The position numbers and the translations under genes are program-made. Positions 1-8,800 of a DNA stretch of 47,870 bases are shown here, piece after piece. Position 1 is the first letter of the stretch, and the number at the start of each line of letters is the position of its first letter. The stretch covers positions 1 to 47,870 of the forward strand of contig JACPHN010000026.1 of NCBI GenBank assembly GCA_016188575.1, written 5' to 3'. Source of the stretch: Candidatus Schekmanbacteria bacterium. GTDB lineage: Bacteria; CSSED10-310; JACPHN01. The notes under the pieces were generated by a model, which saw only the letters and a list, made by a program, of their open reading frames with translations, made no database searches and was not told the DNA's origin.

Positions 1-1
1 C

Positions 2-1810
2 ACCCGGAGCGCTATAGCCAGCCCCGCCTTACCCCCGAACCCTTGCCGATTCATGAGACACGTCCTTGCCAACCGCCGTGCGCATCGGCCACTGTCACGC
101 CACCTGCAACGAAGCTCGTCTGGGGGCATGCAACGCAACAAGTGCGACTCGATGAGTGTGACGACCTCGGCAGCCTTGATAGATATCGCGGCCAACGAGC
201 CCGTCACGCTGCGAGTAGACTACGGGCAAAGCGGCCAAAGTCTGCAGCGGCAAGCCATTGTCGGGCGCCTGGCCACGGAGCTTCAGTTGCTGCTCGACGG
301 TCTCGATTCCCCGCGTGCCCACGACTTTCAGGTGACTCCCACGGACCGCTGGGGCAATGAGGGTAGTCCTCTCACCGCGAGTTGCTCCACGCTGGCCGCT
401 TCTCCACCCGGCAGCCTGCGAATCGTGTCAGGGCCTGTCTCGGGCGCGCAACGCCGTGAGACGGCCTCGGGCAGGGCGACAGTCGGCATCGAGTGGATGA
501 CCGATTTCCCCGCGAGCAGTACGCTGCTGTGGGAGCTGCTCCCTTCCGGAGGTCAGAACGTCTCTCCGCGAGCCGATCCCGCCAACCTCCTCGAGTTCCC
601 TGGGCTCGGGCGCGTCCACCGCGTCTTCCTGACGGGGGCCGAGCCTGGCAAGACCTATCGTCTGGTGGCTCGCAGCACCGATCTCTTCGGACGCACGGCC
701 AGCTTGGAGGATCTCCGCGTCTCGGTGCCTGCTCAGAGCGCTAGTGGGCCGCTGGGCTTCGTGAATGCGGGGCAGGTGACCTATCTGTCGGACAAGACGG
801 TGATCATCGAGTGGGAGACGGATCGCCTGGCCCAGTCCGAGGTCTCGGTGCGCGAGGTTTCCAGTGCCCGGAGAGGCAGCGAGAAGAGGACCTTCTTCTC
901 GGTGAAGGGTCCGAGCCTGCGGAACCAGATCGCGATCAAGCTCGCTGACCTCGGTGGCACGGGCAAGTCTCCGACCTACGAGCTCCGGATCCGCGCCAGG
1001 ACGGCCGGCGGGAGTGTTGCGCAGGCGGCTCCATCGCAGAGCACCTTCACGCCGGCAACTGCTCCTGACGCCGAGCCTCCCACGGTTTCCGGGATCAGGA
1101 TCGTGCCGGTTTCCACCGCCGTCGCTTTCTTGAGCTGGACGACCTCCGAGCCGACCTCGAGCGCGGTGGAGCACGGAGAGGGGGCACTCGGGTCGAAGAT
1201 CGTCGACTCGGACTACCTGACGGAACATGCGGTTCACCTGAGCGGGCTGAACGAAGGGGGGCTGGTGAGCTACCGGATCACGGCCACGGACCCCGCGGGC
1301 AACTCGACGACCTCCCAGAGCGGCAACGTCCAGTTGTCGACTACCCCCGACACCACGCCACCCCAGATCGTCGGCCAGCCGAGCGTGAAGGTGCAAGGCG
1401 ACAAGCTGCTCGTCGAATGGCAGACGGATGAGCCTTCCGACTCGATCGTCCACGTGGGCAGCAAGCCCGGGGTGATGGAGGACTACTACCACGACGGAAC
1501 CGACGTGACGGCTCACGTCATGTGCCTCGGGGGCCTGCCGATCGGCCAGTCGCTCTACCTGCAGTTGGAGTCGGCGGACTTCGAGGGCAACCCGAGCGAG
1601 CGGATGGAGGTAGGGCCCGAGTTGATCCCGGTGCCGTTTGGGGGAACGGCCGGCGGTGCTGGTCATGCTACTGGCAACTGCCTCCCTACTCCTCGGGAGC
1701 ACGAGGAGAGGTCGGCAATTGCGGGTCCGCCGGGGCTGAGAGTGCCTCGGGAAGGCCGGTTGCTCTCGTGGCGCCTTCGGGGTAGGATGGTCCGGCGAAG
1801 GATGGCCTGA
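2..1810 (+). CDS. Fibronectin-III-like repeat surface protein, 5' end outside window
   Basis: The frame is open to the left edge, so the true start probably lies outside; the first in-window ATG is at 53. The protein shows about five successive beta-sandwich units of the fibronectin type III / purple-acid-phosphatase-N-like kind. The recurring signatures are an EW-TD or SW-TS-EP strand, an H-hydrophobic-GL turn, and ATDPAGN or STDLFG at the unit ends (for example around 1130-1320 and 1370-1600). Such chains usually act as extracellular or periplasmic adhesive stalks. The last 60 residues are low-complexity and Arg-rich. Deleting one G from the G5 tract at 1640-1644 switches to a frame that encodes PVPFGERPAVLVMLLATASL, then a basic tail and a stop at 1737-1739. 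That is a membrane-anchor or sorting-type C-terminus. The annotated C-terminus is therefore probably a frameshift artefact or a recent mutation. The fold assignment is firm; the role is inferred. Confidence 0.75.
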   Translation, partial: TRSAIASPALPPNPCRFMRHVLANRRAHRPLSRHLQRSSSGGMQRNKCDSMSVTTSAALIDIAANEPVTLRVDYGQSGQSLQRQAIVGRLATELQLLLDGLDSPRAHDFQVTPTDRWGNEGSPLTASCSTLAASPPGSLRIVSGPVSGAQRRETASGRATVGIEWMTDFPASSTLLWELLPSGGQNVSPRADPANLLEFPGLGRVHRVFLTGAEPGKTYRLVARSTDLFGRTASLEDLRVSVPAQSASGPLGFVNAGQVTYLSDKTVIIEWETDRLAQSEVSVREVSSARRGSEKRTFFSVKGPSLRNQIAIKLADLGGTGKSPTYELRIRARTAGGSVAQAAPSQSTFTPATAPDAEPPTVSGIRIVPVSTAVAFLSWTTSEPTSSAVEHGEGALGSKIVDSDYLTEHAVHLSGLNEGGLVSYRITATDPAGNSTTSQSGNVQLSTTPDTTPPQIVGQPSVKVQGDKLLVEWQTDEPSDSIVHVGSKPGVMEDYYHDGTDVTAHVMCLGGLPIGQSLYLQLESADFEGNPSERMEVGPELIPVPFGGTAGGAGHATGNCLPTPREHEERSAIAGPPGLRVPREGRLLSWRLRGRMVRRRMA

Positions 1811-1813
1811 ATC

Positions 1814-2440
1814 ATGGTTGACGTGCGGGTGATCGACATGTGGCCGCCGCTCGTCCCGGCTCCCGAGGTCGTGGCGCATGCGGCGGAGAACTTCCCCGAG
1901 GAGATGCCAGGGTATCTCCGGGTGTTCTGGAAGACGACGCCGACCCTCGACGAGGTCCGACGTCGTAGACGTGATGGCGAGCGCCGGGATCGAGAAGGCG
2001 CTCGTCACGGGGTTCGACGAGCGGACGAGCGCCCGGAAGGCATTCATGACCAACGAGGTCATCGCAGGGCTCGCCGGGCGGTGGCCAGACCGGTTCATCC
2101 CGTTCGCATGCGTCGACGTCTGAGACGGATGACCCGAGTGAGGGAGCTCGAGCACTGGGTGCGGGACCGGGGTTCCGGGGCGCGAGCCTGCGCCCGTTCG
2201 TGATCGGTCTTCCGGCGGACGACCGGCGGTACTACCCGGTCTATGCGAAAAGCGCGGAGCTCGACGTGCCCGTGAGCATCCACATGTCGGCTAACTGGAC
2301 AACGATGCGGATGAACGAGCACGGACACCCGCGGGCGATCGGCGTCGTCGCCGCGGACTTCCCGGAGCCCAAGAACATTATGAGCCACGGCGGCTACCCG
2401 TCGTTGAGGCCGAACAGCAGGACGGGGTGGGAATCGCCGA
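1814..2440 (+). pseudogene. Decayed amidohydrolase (metal-dependent hydrolase, amidohydro_2 type)
   Basis: Coding similarity to an amidohydrolase-family TIM-barrel protein continues through three frames. The first frame, from ATG 1814, reads VRVIDMWPPLVPAPEVVAHA and FPEEMPGYLRVFWKTTPTLD. Near 1955 it moves to a second frame (VDVMASAGIEKALVTGFDER ... PDRFIPFACVDV). Near 2140 it returns to the first (VRELEHWVRDRG), and near 2175 it moves to the third (SLRPFVIGLPADDRRYYPVY, then VPVSIHMSAN and NIMSHGGYPSL). After about 2430 the similarity stops, so the C-terminal third of the barrel is missing. The metal-ligand His near the N-terminus (usually D-x-H) reads DMW here, as in some family branches. 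At least three frameshifts plus truncation make this a pseudogene. A further short coding-like fragment (PTLVEHISYVGKHDLDPSRK, stop at 2546) follows and may come from another lost gene. Confidence 0.75.
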
Positions 2441-2574
2441 TGGCGATCTCAAGCCGTATTGCCGACGCTGGTGGAGCATATTTCGTATGTTGGCAAGCAC
2501 GACCTCGATCCGAGCCGAAAGACGCCGTTTCAGCTCAGCGCCGCCTGAGCCTGAAAACCAGAAGGAGGCCCGGT

Positions 2575-2749
2575 ATGGAGGAGCGCATTGTAGTCGAGCC
2601 GCGAATCTGCGGAGGCAAGCCGTGTATCCGCGGTCGACCGAATCGTCGCAGCTTACCCGGAGCTGACGCCAGATGACGTTGCCGCGGCGCTGGAATATGC
2701 GGCACAGGTCATCGACGAGGAGAAGGTGATCCTACGTGCCGGGGTCTGA
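2575..2749 (+). pseudogene. DUF433-family antitoxin remnant with internal deletion
   Basis: A good ribosome-binding site (AAGGAGG, 2561-2567) precedes ATG 2575. The N-terminus MEERIVVEPRICGGKPCIRG is the typical DUF433 start (the I-x-GGKPCIRGTR motif). Directly after CIRG the frame is lost. The C-terminal half reappears in another frame as DRIVAAYPELTPDDVAAALE, followed by YAAQVIDEEKVILRAGV and a stop at 2747-2749. The block normally found between the two halves (TRIPV and the following helix, roughly 20 residues) is missing, so the gene carries an internal out-of-frame deletion. DUF433 proteins are small DNA-binding-type antitoxins paired with PIN-like DUF5615 toxins. The partner lies 4 bp downstream, which keeps the usual operon order. 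Confidence 0.8.
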
Positions 2750-2753
2750 AGAA

Positions 2754-2945
2754 ATGACGGTCCTGTTGGGCCAGAATGTCCCTGCAGCAATCGCGAGCTG
2801 GTTGGCAGTCCGACGTCCAGCTTGGAGTGTGCGTGACACCAGTGCAATCGGGCTTGCGGGAGCGTCCGATGCCGTCAGCGCAGACTGCGCCCGCGCGCAC
2901 CGGGCGATCATCATCACTTTCGACGAGGATCTCACCTGCACTTGA
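2754..2945 (+). pseudogene. DUF5615 PIN-like toxin remnant, truncated
   Basis: From ATG 2754 the protein reads MTVLLGQNVPAAIASWLAVR, then GLAGASDA and RAIIITFDEDL, and stops after 63 residues. DUF5615 (PIN-like, Mut7-C-related) toxins normally begin with a conserved L-D-x-N-V-P strand, carry the G-A-x-D segment and the T-x-D-x-D-F acidic motif, and run to about 110-120 residues. Here the first acidic residue is Gly (LGQNVP for the usual LDQNVP), and the protein ends right after FDEDL, losing the C-terminal third. With the broken DUF433 gene directly upstream, this is an inactivated type II toxin-antitoxin locus. The family call is firm; loss of function is inferred from the missing residues. 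Confidence 0.75.
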
Positions 2946-2976
2946 ACAACGGCACGGCGGCCCCCTTCCCCGTGCA

Positions 2977-5397
2977 TCACGCATCTCCGCGGAGAGCGCG
3001 GACCAGCCGTGCTCCGACCATCCCATTGCGGTGGGTGGGGGTCTGCCACCAGCGGGTGCACACGCGCACGCGTTGCTCGGCAAGGCCCCAGGTGCCGCCG
3101 CGCTGGACCCGGCACACGTCGGCCTTGCGCTCGGTGAGATCGATCGAAACCGACCCGTCGACCAGAGGGTGGCCAGAGCTCAGGTAGGGCTCGCGGACCC
3201 AGTCGCTACTCGTCCCAGCCATACCCCGCACCCCGTAGGGGCTCTCGTCACAGGGGAACGCGTCCAGCTTGACCGGGCGCGGGCCGGGTGGCCCGTGACT
3301 CGCCTGGTATGCGGCGAAAGTCGGATCGAGGTGGTCTCCCCACGGGAAAATCCGTTCGTCGACCCCGCGGGCCGCCTTCTCCCATTCGGCTTCGGTCGCG
3401 AGGCGCCAGGCGGCGCCCGTGCGCCTCGCGGTCCAGTCGGCGAAGGATGCCGCGTCCCGCCAGCTCAGATACAGCGCCGGGTACCCCTCGTCGCCTTGCC
3501 GCGCGTGCCACCGGCCGGCGATTCGCTCGTAGCCTTCGGGATCGGCGTGCGCCGCCGCCGCGTCGGGATCCAGAGCGTCGAGAAACGCGCAGTACTCCTC
3601 CGCGCTCACGGCAAACCGCCGGATGAAAAAGCCGTCGACCCAGACCGTCCGCCGCGGCAGTGAACCAATCGCGCCCGCGTCGCCGCCGAGGGTGGTCCAG
3701 CCCGGCGGGACGTAAACCTCGCCGGGGGCCAGCTCCGACGGCAGCGGGATCGCCTCCGGCGCGGTTTGCCCGGGAGCGATTCCGTGCCAGGCCCCCTGAC
3801 GTTCGATGCGAACGGGATAGCGGATCCCGGGCCGCCCGGGCGAGCGGATCACGAGCAGGTAGCTGCCGATTGGGACCTCGACACCATTGATCGGGGTGTA
3901 GCCCAATGGCTTGATGTGCTCGGGAAGGAGACGCCGATCGCGCTCGACGAAGCGCAGCAGGTCGACCCGAGCGCCCGGGGGGTTGGTGTGCAGGGTCAAG
4001 GTTCCGGTCCCGGCCAGCCACCCCGCCCAGTCGCCGACGTCGTGAGCGCGCAGCAGTGCCTCGTATCGGGCGGCGGCCGCGCCGTCCCGCAGGCGCTCGG
4101 CGTCCGCATGCTGTCGCTGGTAATGGTCGGCCAGCGCGCGCCGGGCTTCCCGGAGCGCGGGATCGCGCACCAGCGCTGCCTGCAGGAGCTGCACGTGCTC
4201 GACTTCCTTGAGCACCCGGTGGCGCTCGATCTCGGCGATGTGGTCCTCGAGCGACCAGAGGGTTCGCTTTTCTTCGACTGGTGCCAGGGGGTCGAGCGTG
4301 ACCGTCAGATTTTCCGCTCGCTCTCGCAACTGGCGCGCCTGTGCGGCCAGGCTCGTGGCCGCCGCTCCCGGCTCGACCGCCGCTGCGAACAGGGCGAGCG
4401 CCTCCGCGGTCCGCGCCGCTCCATCGAGCCAGCTCCGGAGCTCGTCCGCAAAGGCCCCGGCGTCCGCATGGCGCGCCGCGGGTGCCCCGGACAGTGCCCG
4501 CCTGGCGACCGCGAGCAACTCGGGCGCGGCACAGGTGGCGTCCTCATCAGGCCTCGGCACTCCCGTCAGGATCTCGGCCAGGATGCCGCCGAGCGCGTAC
4601 ACGTCGGTGGGCGGGCCAAAGGCGCCGACCTCCCCCGCCCATTGCTCCGGGGCCATGTACTGCGGAGTGCCGGCCACCTCACCCACGCGTGTGCTGAACC
4701 TGTCGTCGGTAGTGCGGATCGTCTCGATCGGCAGGTGCTCTGCGGCGAGGTCGGGAGCGCCAACTACCTTGGCCAGCCCCCAATCGACTACCCACACCTC
4801 TCCGAAGCTCCCGATCAGCAGGTTTTCGGGCTTCAGATCGCGGTGAATGACCCCACGGGCATGCGCGTAGGCCATGGCTTCGCTCGCGTGGAGCAGCACG
4901 TCGACCAGCCAGCGCAAGCCCCGCGCGCGGTCGGTTCCCGCCTGACTGGCGATCAGGTGCTCGCGGAGCGTGTGGCCCTGGACCTCGCGCATGGTGAACC
5001 ACGGCCTGCCGTCCGCGAGCAGCCCGATCTCGTGCACAGGGACGATCCCCGGGTGCTGGAGCTGCGCGGTCGTCTGGGCCTCCTCGACGAACCGGCAGAC
5101 GTTGGCCGGGTCACCCATGCGGTCGTTTCGGATCACCTTCATCGCGAGCACCCGGTTGAGCTGGCGATCGCGAACCCGAAACACTTCGCCCATCCCGCCC
5201 GTGGCGAGCAGGCCTTCGGGGGCGTACCGATCGCGCCCGGTAGGGAGCGCGCCGAGCTCCGCGGGGCTCAGCGGTGGGGCGGCGGACGCGGGGCTGAAGG
5301 TCACACACTCGGCCGCGCCGCTCGAATCCGTTCGCGTGTCCAGGACTCCCCTGTGAGGTCGATCGACTTCGGGTTGGGCGGGTCCGGGATCATCCAT
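2977..5397 (-). CDS. Ser/Thr protein kinase fused to formylglycine-generating-enzyme-like domain
   Basis: This is an 806-residue protein. Residues 57-325 form a PknB-type kinase: glycine loop TGGMGEVF, Lys87 in AMKVI, HRDLKPEN at 185-192, DWG in place of DFG at 205-207, and YMAPEQ near 248. Residues 330-455 are helical and Arg/Glu-rich. Residues 465-535 resemble a PEGA-like beta unit (LHTNPPGARVDL). Residues 560-803 match the FGE/SUMF1 sulfatase-modifying fold (FFIRRFAVSAEEYCAFLDAL, LSWRDAASFADW, RLATEAEWEKAARG, FPWGD, RGGTWG, GARLVR). The Cys pair that binds copper in true FGEs is not apparent after RGGTWG, so this domain is more likely a ligand-binding or C-type-lectin-like sensor than an oxidase. 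No membrane segment is evident, and the protein is probably cytoplasmic. The RHS gene is divergent from it across a 426-bp gap. Confidence 0.9.
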   Translation of the reverse strand: MDDPGPAQPEVDRPHRGVLDTRTDSSGAAECVTFSPASAAPPLSPAELGALPTGRDRYAPEGLLATGGMGEVFRVRDRQLNRVLAMKVIRNDRMGDPANVCRFVEEAQTTAQLQHPGIVPVHEIGLLADGRPWFTMREVQGHTLREHLIASQAGTDRARGLRWLVDVLLHASEAMAYAHARGVIHRDLKPENLLIGSFGEVWVVDWGLAKVVGAPDLAAEHLPIETIRTTDDRFSTRVGEVAGTPQYMAPEQWAGEVGAFGPPTDVYALGGILAEILTGVPRPDEDATCAAPELLAVARRALSGAPAARHADAGAFADELRSWLDGAARTAEALALFAAAVEPGAAATSLAAQARQLRERAENLTVTLDPLAPVEEKRTLWSLEDHIAEIERHRVLKEVEHVQLLQAALVRDPALREARRALADHYQRQHADAERLRDGAAAARYEALLRAHDVGDWAGWLAGTGTLTLHTNPPGARVDLLRFVERDRRLLPEHIKPLGYTPINGVEVPIGSYLLVIRSPGRPGIRYPVRIERQGAWHGIAPGQTAPEAIPLPSELAPGEVYVPPGWTTLGGDAGAIGSLPRRTVWVDGFFIRRFAVSAEEYCAFLDALDPDAAAAHADPEGYERIAGRWHARQGDEGYPALYLSWRDAASFADWTARRTGAAWRLATEAEWEKAARGVDERIFPWGDHLDPTFAAYQASHGPPGPRPVKLDAFPCDESPYGVRGMAGTSSDWVREPYLSSGHPLVDGSVSIDLTERKADVCRVQRGGTWGLAEQRVRVCTRWWQTPTHRNGMVGARLVRALRGDA

Positions 5398-5823
5398 GGC
5401 GCATCTGGAAGCTCATTCGCGACGGCAGCATCGGAACAGCCGAATGCGAGCCTTGGCGACATGTCCCGCTTCCTACCGCCGGGCCTGCGTCGCGGCAAGT
5501 CCCTGTCGATCCTGAATCCATCGCAGCAGCGACACAATATGCTGGCATCGCTCCACGGGCTGCTCAGATCCAGGAAACGCACCTCGCCGCCACGGGAGGC
5601 AAGCAGCAATCGGCCGTTCGCCCACCGACATTCCGTGACGTTCCCGTCCTTGTGGTCATGGGGAGCGATGGGCGCGGACCGCAGCGGGGGGGAGTGTTTG
5701 AGTTTGCCTCCCGCCGCCTGTCGCAGTCCAGCGATGAGGCGTCGTTGGACCGCGGGGCTTGGCCGAGTGTAGGATGCATCACGGCTTCGTCGGGATCTTG
5801 TCGGACGGCAATGAGGAGGGCTA
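5398..5823. other. Intergenic region between divergent kinase and RHS genes
   Basis: This gap separates the start of the minus-strand kinase from the start of the plus-strand RHS gene. A strong ribosome-binding site (GAGGAGGG, about 5814-5821) sits just before the RHS ATG. I see no convincing -35/-10 pair and no sigma-54 site. On the minus strand a short stretch (about 5560-5660) reads NVTECRWANGRLLLASRGGE then VRFLDL. This resembles one WD40 blade and may be the relic of a lost gene, but the evidence is thin. Confidence 0.4.
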
Positions 5824-8800
5824 ATGATGTCGCGACGCGCACTGGGACTGGTTGTGTGGCTGGCAACTTTCTCCGTGGCGACGGCAACGGCGGAGCAAGC
5901 GGCCATCACGTTTGCATACGACGCCGCCGGGCGCCTGCAGGGTGCCGTCTACGACCAGAGCACTTTCGTGGACTACGATTACGACGCTGCGGGCAACTGC
6001 CTCGTGAGAACGGTTGCGGTTCCTCAGGCGGTCGTGACCGACGGCGCCGGCGTGACCATCGCCGATCAGATTCTGGGTGGCCGCTTTACGGAGCTTCGAT
6101 ACCGGTTGTCGGGAGCGGCCAACCTGACCATTCGCTACCGGCAGGTGGCGAGCTCTCGCCACGCGGACTGCGCGATGACCCTGACAGTCATCGGCTCTGA
6201 TGGCGCGCCGAAGGCCACCCTGACGCTGACCGGGAGCGAGCAGTCGGCTACCTTCACCGTGCCTGAGGACGGGGTCTGGTCGTTTCAGCTCACCGCTCCC
6301 GCCGGGTGTGCGGCGCAGAGCTTTTCGCTCAACTTGGAGGCGAACACCCCGTCCGTACCGGTCGGTGCGATCTTGCTGCTCGTGGTCCTGCTGGCGTCTG
6401 CGGGGCTCAGTCTGTCGGCGCGCCGCATGCGCGCCGGCGTGACGGCAGGCGCTCTCTTGTTCTTCCTTTCCCTGACGCCCGCTCGGGGCCAGACGTACCC
6501 CCACCCCGAGACGGGCTCCGGCGGAAAGAACACGACCCAGTCTCGCTCACTCAAGGGCGGGGACCCGATCTCGATGTCCAGCGGTGCTTTTGAGGTCAAC
6601 CTGCCGTTCTTCCAGCTCGGAGGCCCTTTCGAGCTGGGTTTCACCCTGCTCTACAGCCAGAGCGTGTCCAATTGGAGCGGCTTTTTCGGCATCGGCATGC
6701 CGATGTCCAGTGGCGACCACTTTTGGTGGAGCCCCTTCGTCAAGGTAGTGGTCTTCGAGGACCCTGCCGTCACCGAGGTGTTCCTGGAAAACGGAGACAC
6801 GGTGAGCTTCTTGCGGAATGAGGACGGAACGCTGACCCTGCAGGATACTTCGTCCGAGTACCCGGAGAATGGACAGCCCATCCGCTATCAGATGAAGGCG
6901 AGCGCTGCCTACCTGTATCTGCTCGACCCGAGCCGAGAACGGGTCTACGTGTTTGGCGACTCGTGTGGTGGGCCCCCCAGTGAAATCCCGAGGAACTTGC
7001 TCTACGTCCTGGACCGAAACGGAAACAGACTTACATATTCAAACTATCAATGCCGCGTTACGAGCATCGACGACGGTCTTGGCAGGCGCCTGGATTTCAC
7101 GTATCAGGCCGTCGGGTTTGATACCGTGTTACAACGAGTCACCGATGACAATGGTCGCACCGTCACGCTGACCTACGACGCGGCGGCGGCGGACCACAAT
7201 AACCAGCCGGTGCTTCGCTCGGTGACAGGCCTCTCCGGGGAAGCACACACGTTCGGCTATCAAGTCGTCCAGGACAACGAGGGCAATGACCAGGGCGGCA
7301 ACCTGGCCAGGATCACGCTGCCAGAGGGAAACACGCCATACACGAACGAATTCATCTACAGTGAAATATCGATGTCCGGCTATACAGAACCGTACTCGGG
7401 CGTTCGGGTCTCTTCGCAGACTGACGCCTACGGCAACCGGACGACGCTGAACCATAGCGTGAACGACTACAAGATCACAGCGACCTATGCGGATGGCACG
7501 CAGGAGGCCTACGATCACGATAGTGCTCAGGGCTTGCCCAAGAGCATGACGGATGGTGCGGGTGAGAGCGCTGCCTTCAGCAAGAACGAGCGCAACCAAC
7601 TAACGGCGGTGACGGACCGGGCGGGCGCGACGACCTCGGCCACCTACCACCCCGAGACCGGCTACCTCGCCTCGGTGACCGATGCCAACGGCGGCCTCAC
7701 GAGCTACACGTATGCCACCCACACCCAGGAATTCACCAACCCGGCCAACCAGGAGACTGTCTCGTTCACCTTCTACGACCTGGTCACGACCCAGTTTGCC
7801 GATGGCACCTCCGAGACCCATACGGTCGCTGCGAATGGCGACCGGCTGAGCACCACGAACGCTGCCGGCGACACCTGGTCCTACACCTACAACGGGTTCC
7901 ACCAGATACTGACCGAGACGAATCCGACGGGAGGCACTCAGACCTATACGTATAACCCGGACGCGACCATGGCTACGGCCAAGGACTCGGACACGGGGAC
8001 CACCACGTTTGCCTATGACTCCTTCCGCCGCCGGAGGCGCGTCACCCATCCTGACGGCACCTTTGTGGAATTCGCCCATGACGCGAGCGACCGGGTCACC
8101 GCCGCCACGGACGAGGCCGGCAATTCCGCCACAAACGCCTACGATGCCAACGGCAACCGCGTGAGCGTGACGGACCCGCTCGGGAACGTCGCGACCTGGG
8201 CCTACGATCTGATGGACCGGCAATCGCAGTACACCGATCGGCTCGGCCACGTTACCGCGATGACGTGGGACAGCCGCTCGCGGGTCGCCAGCGTTGTCAA
8301 GCCGGACGGCAACACCACGACCTTCGGCTATGATGCTCGCGGCTGGCAGGACCGCCAGACCATTGCGGGCAAGACCTGGCTGACCGTCTACGATGAGGAG
8401 GGCCGGGTCAAGTCGGAGACCACGCCGCTGGGCTTCGTCGTCAACAATGAGCTCGACGCTCTCGGGTTGGTCAAATGGATCAAGGATCCGCTAGGCTGGA
8501 CGACGACGTGGACCCACGATGCCAGGGGTCGGCTCACGGCAGTCACCGATCAGCTCGGTCACACCACCAGTTATGGGTACGACGCGGTGGGGCGTCTGCG
8601 CAGCGTGACCATTCCCGTCGCGGGGAGCGTTACCTATGGGCGCAACGCGGCGGGCCTGCTGACGTCGATTCGGGACTTCAACGGCGCTACCTGGTCTTTC
8701 GGTCACACGCCCGCGGGTCGGGAGAGCTCACGGACTGACCCGCTCGGCCGCGTCTGGCAGTATGCGTACGATACCCGGGGACGGGTCAGCCAGGTCACCC

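Noticed and set aside
428-2155. 575-residue open frame on the minus strand
   Set aside because: It lies opposite the FN3-like gene, is rich in Arg, His and Pro, has no family motif and mirrors the codon bias of the plus-strand gene.
5540-5700. WD40-blade-like text on the minus strand upstream of the kinase
   Set aside because: Only one partial blade is visible with no start or repeat context; mentioned under the intergenic region, not called as a gene.
3766-5772. 668-residue open frame on the plus strand
   Set aside because: It is the antisense shadow of the kinase-FGE gene, which has full catalytic motifs on the other strand.
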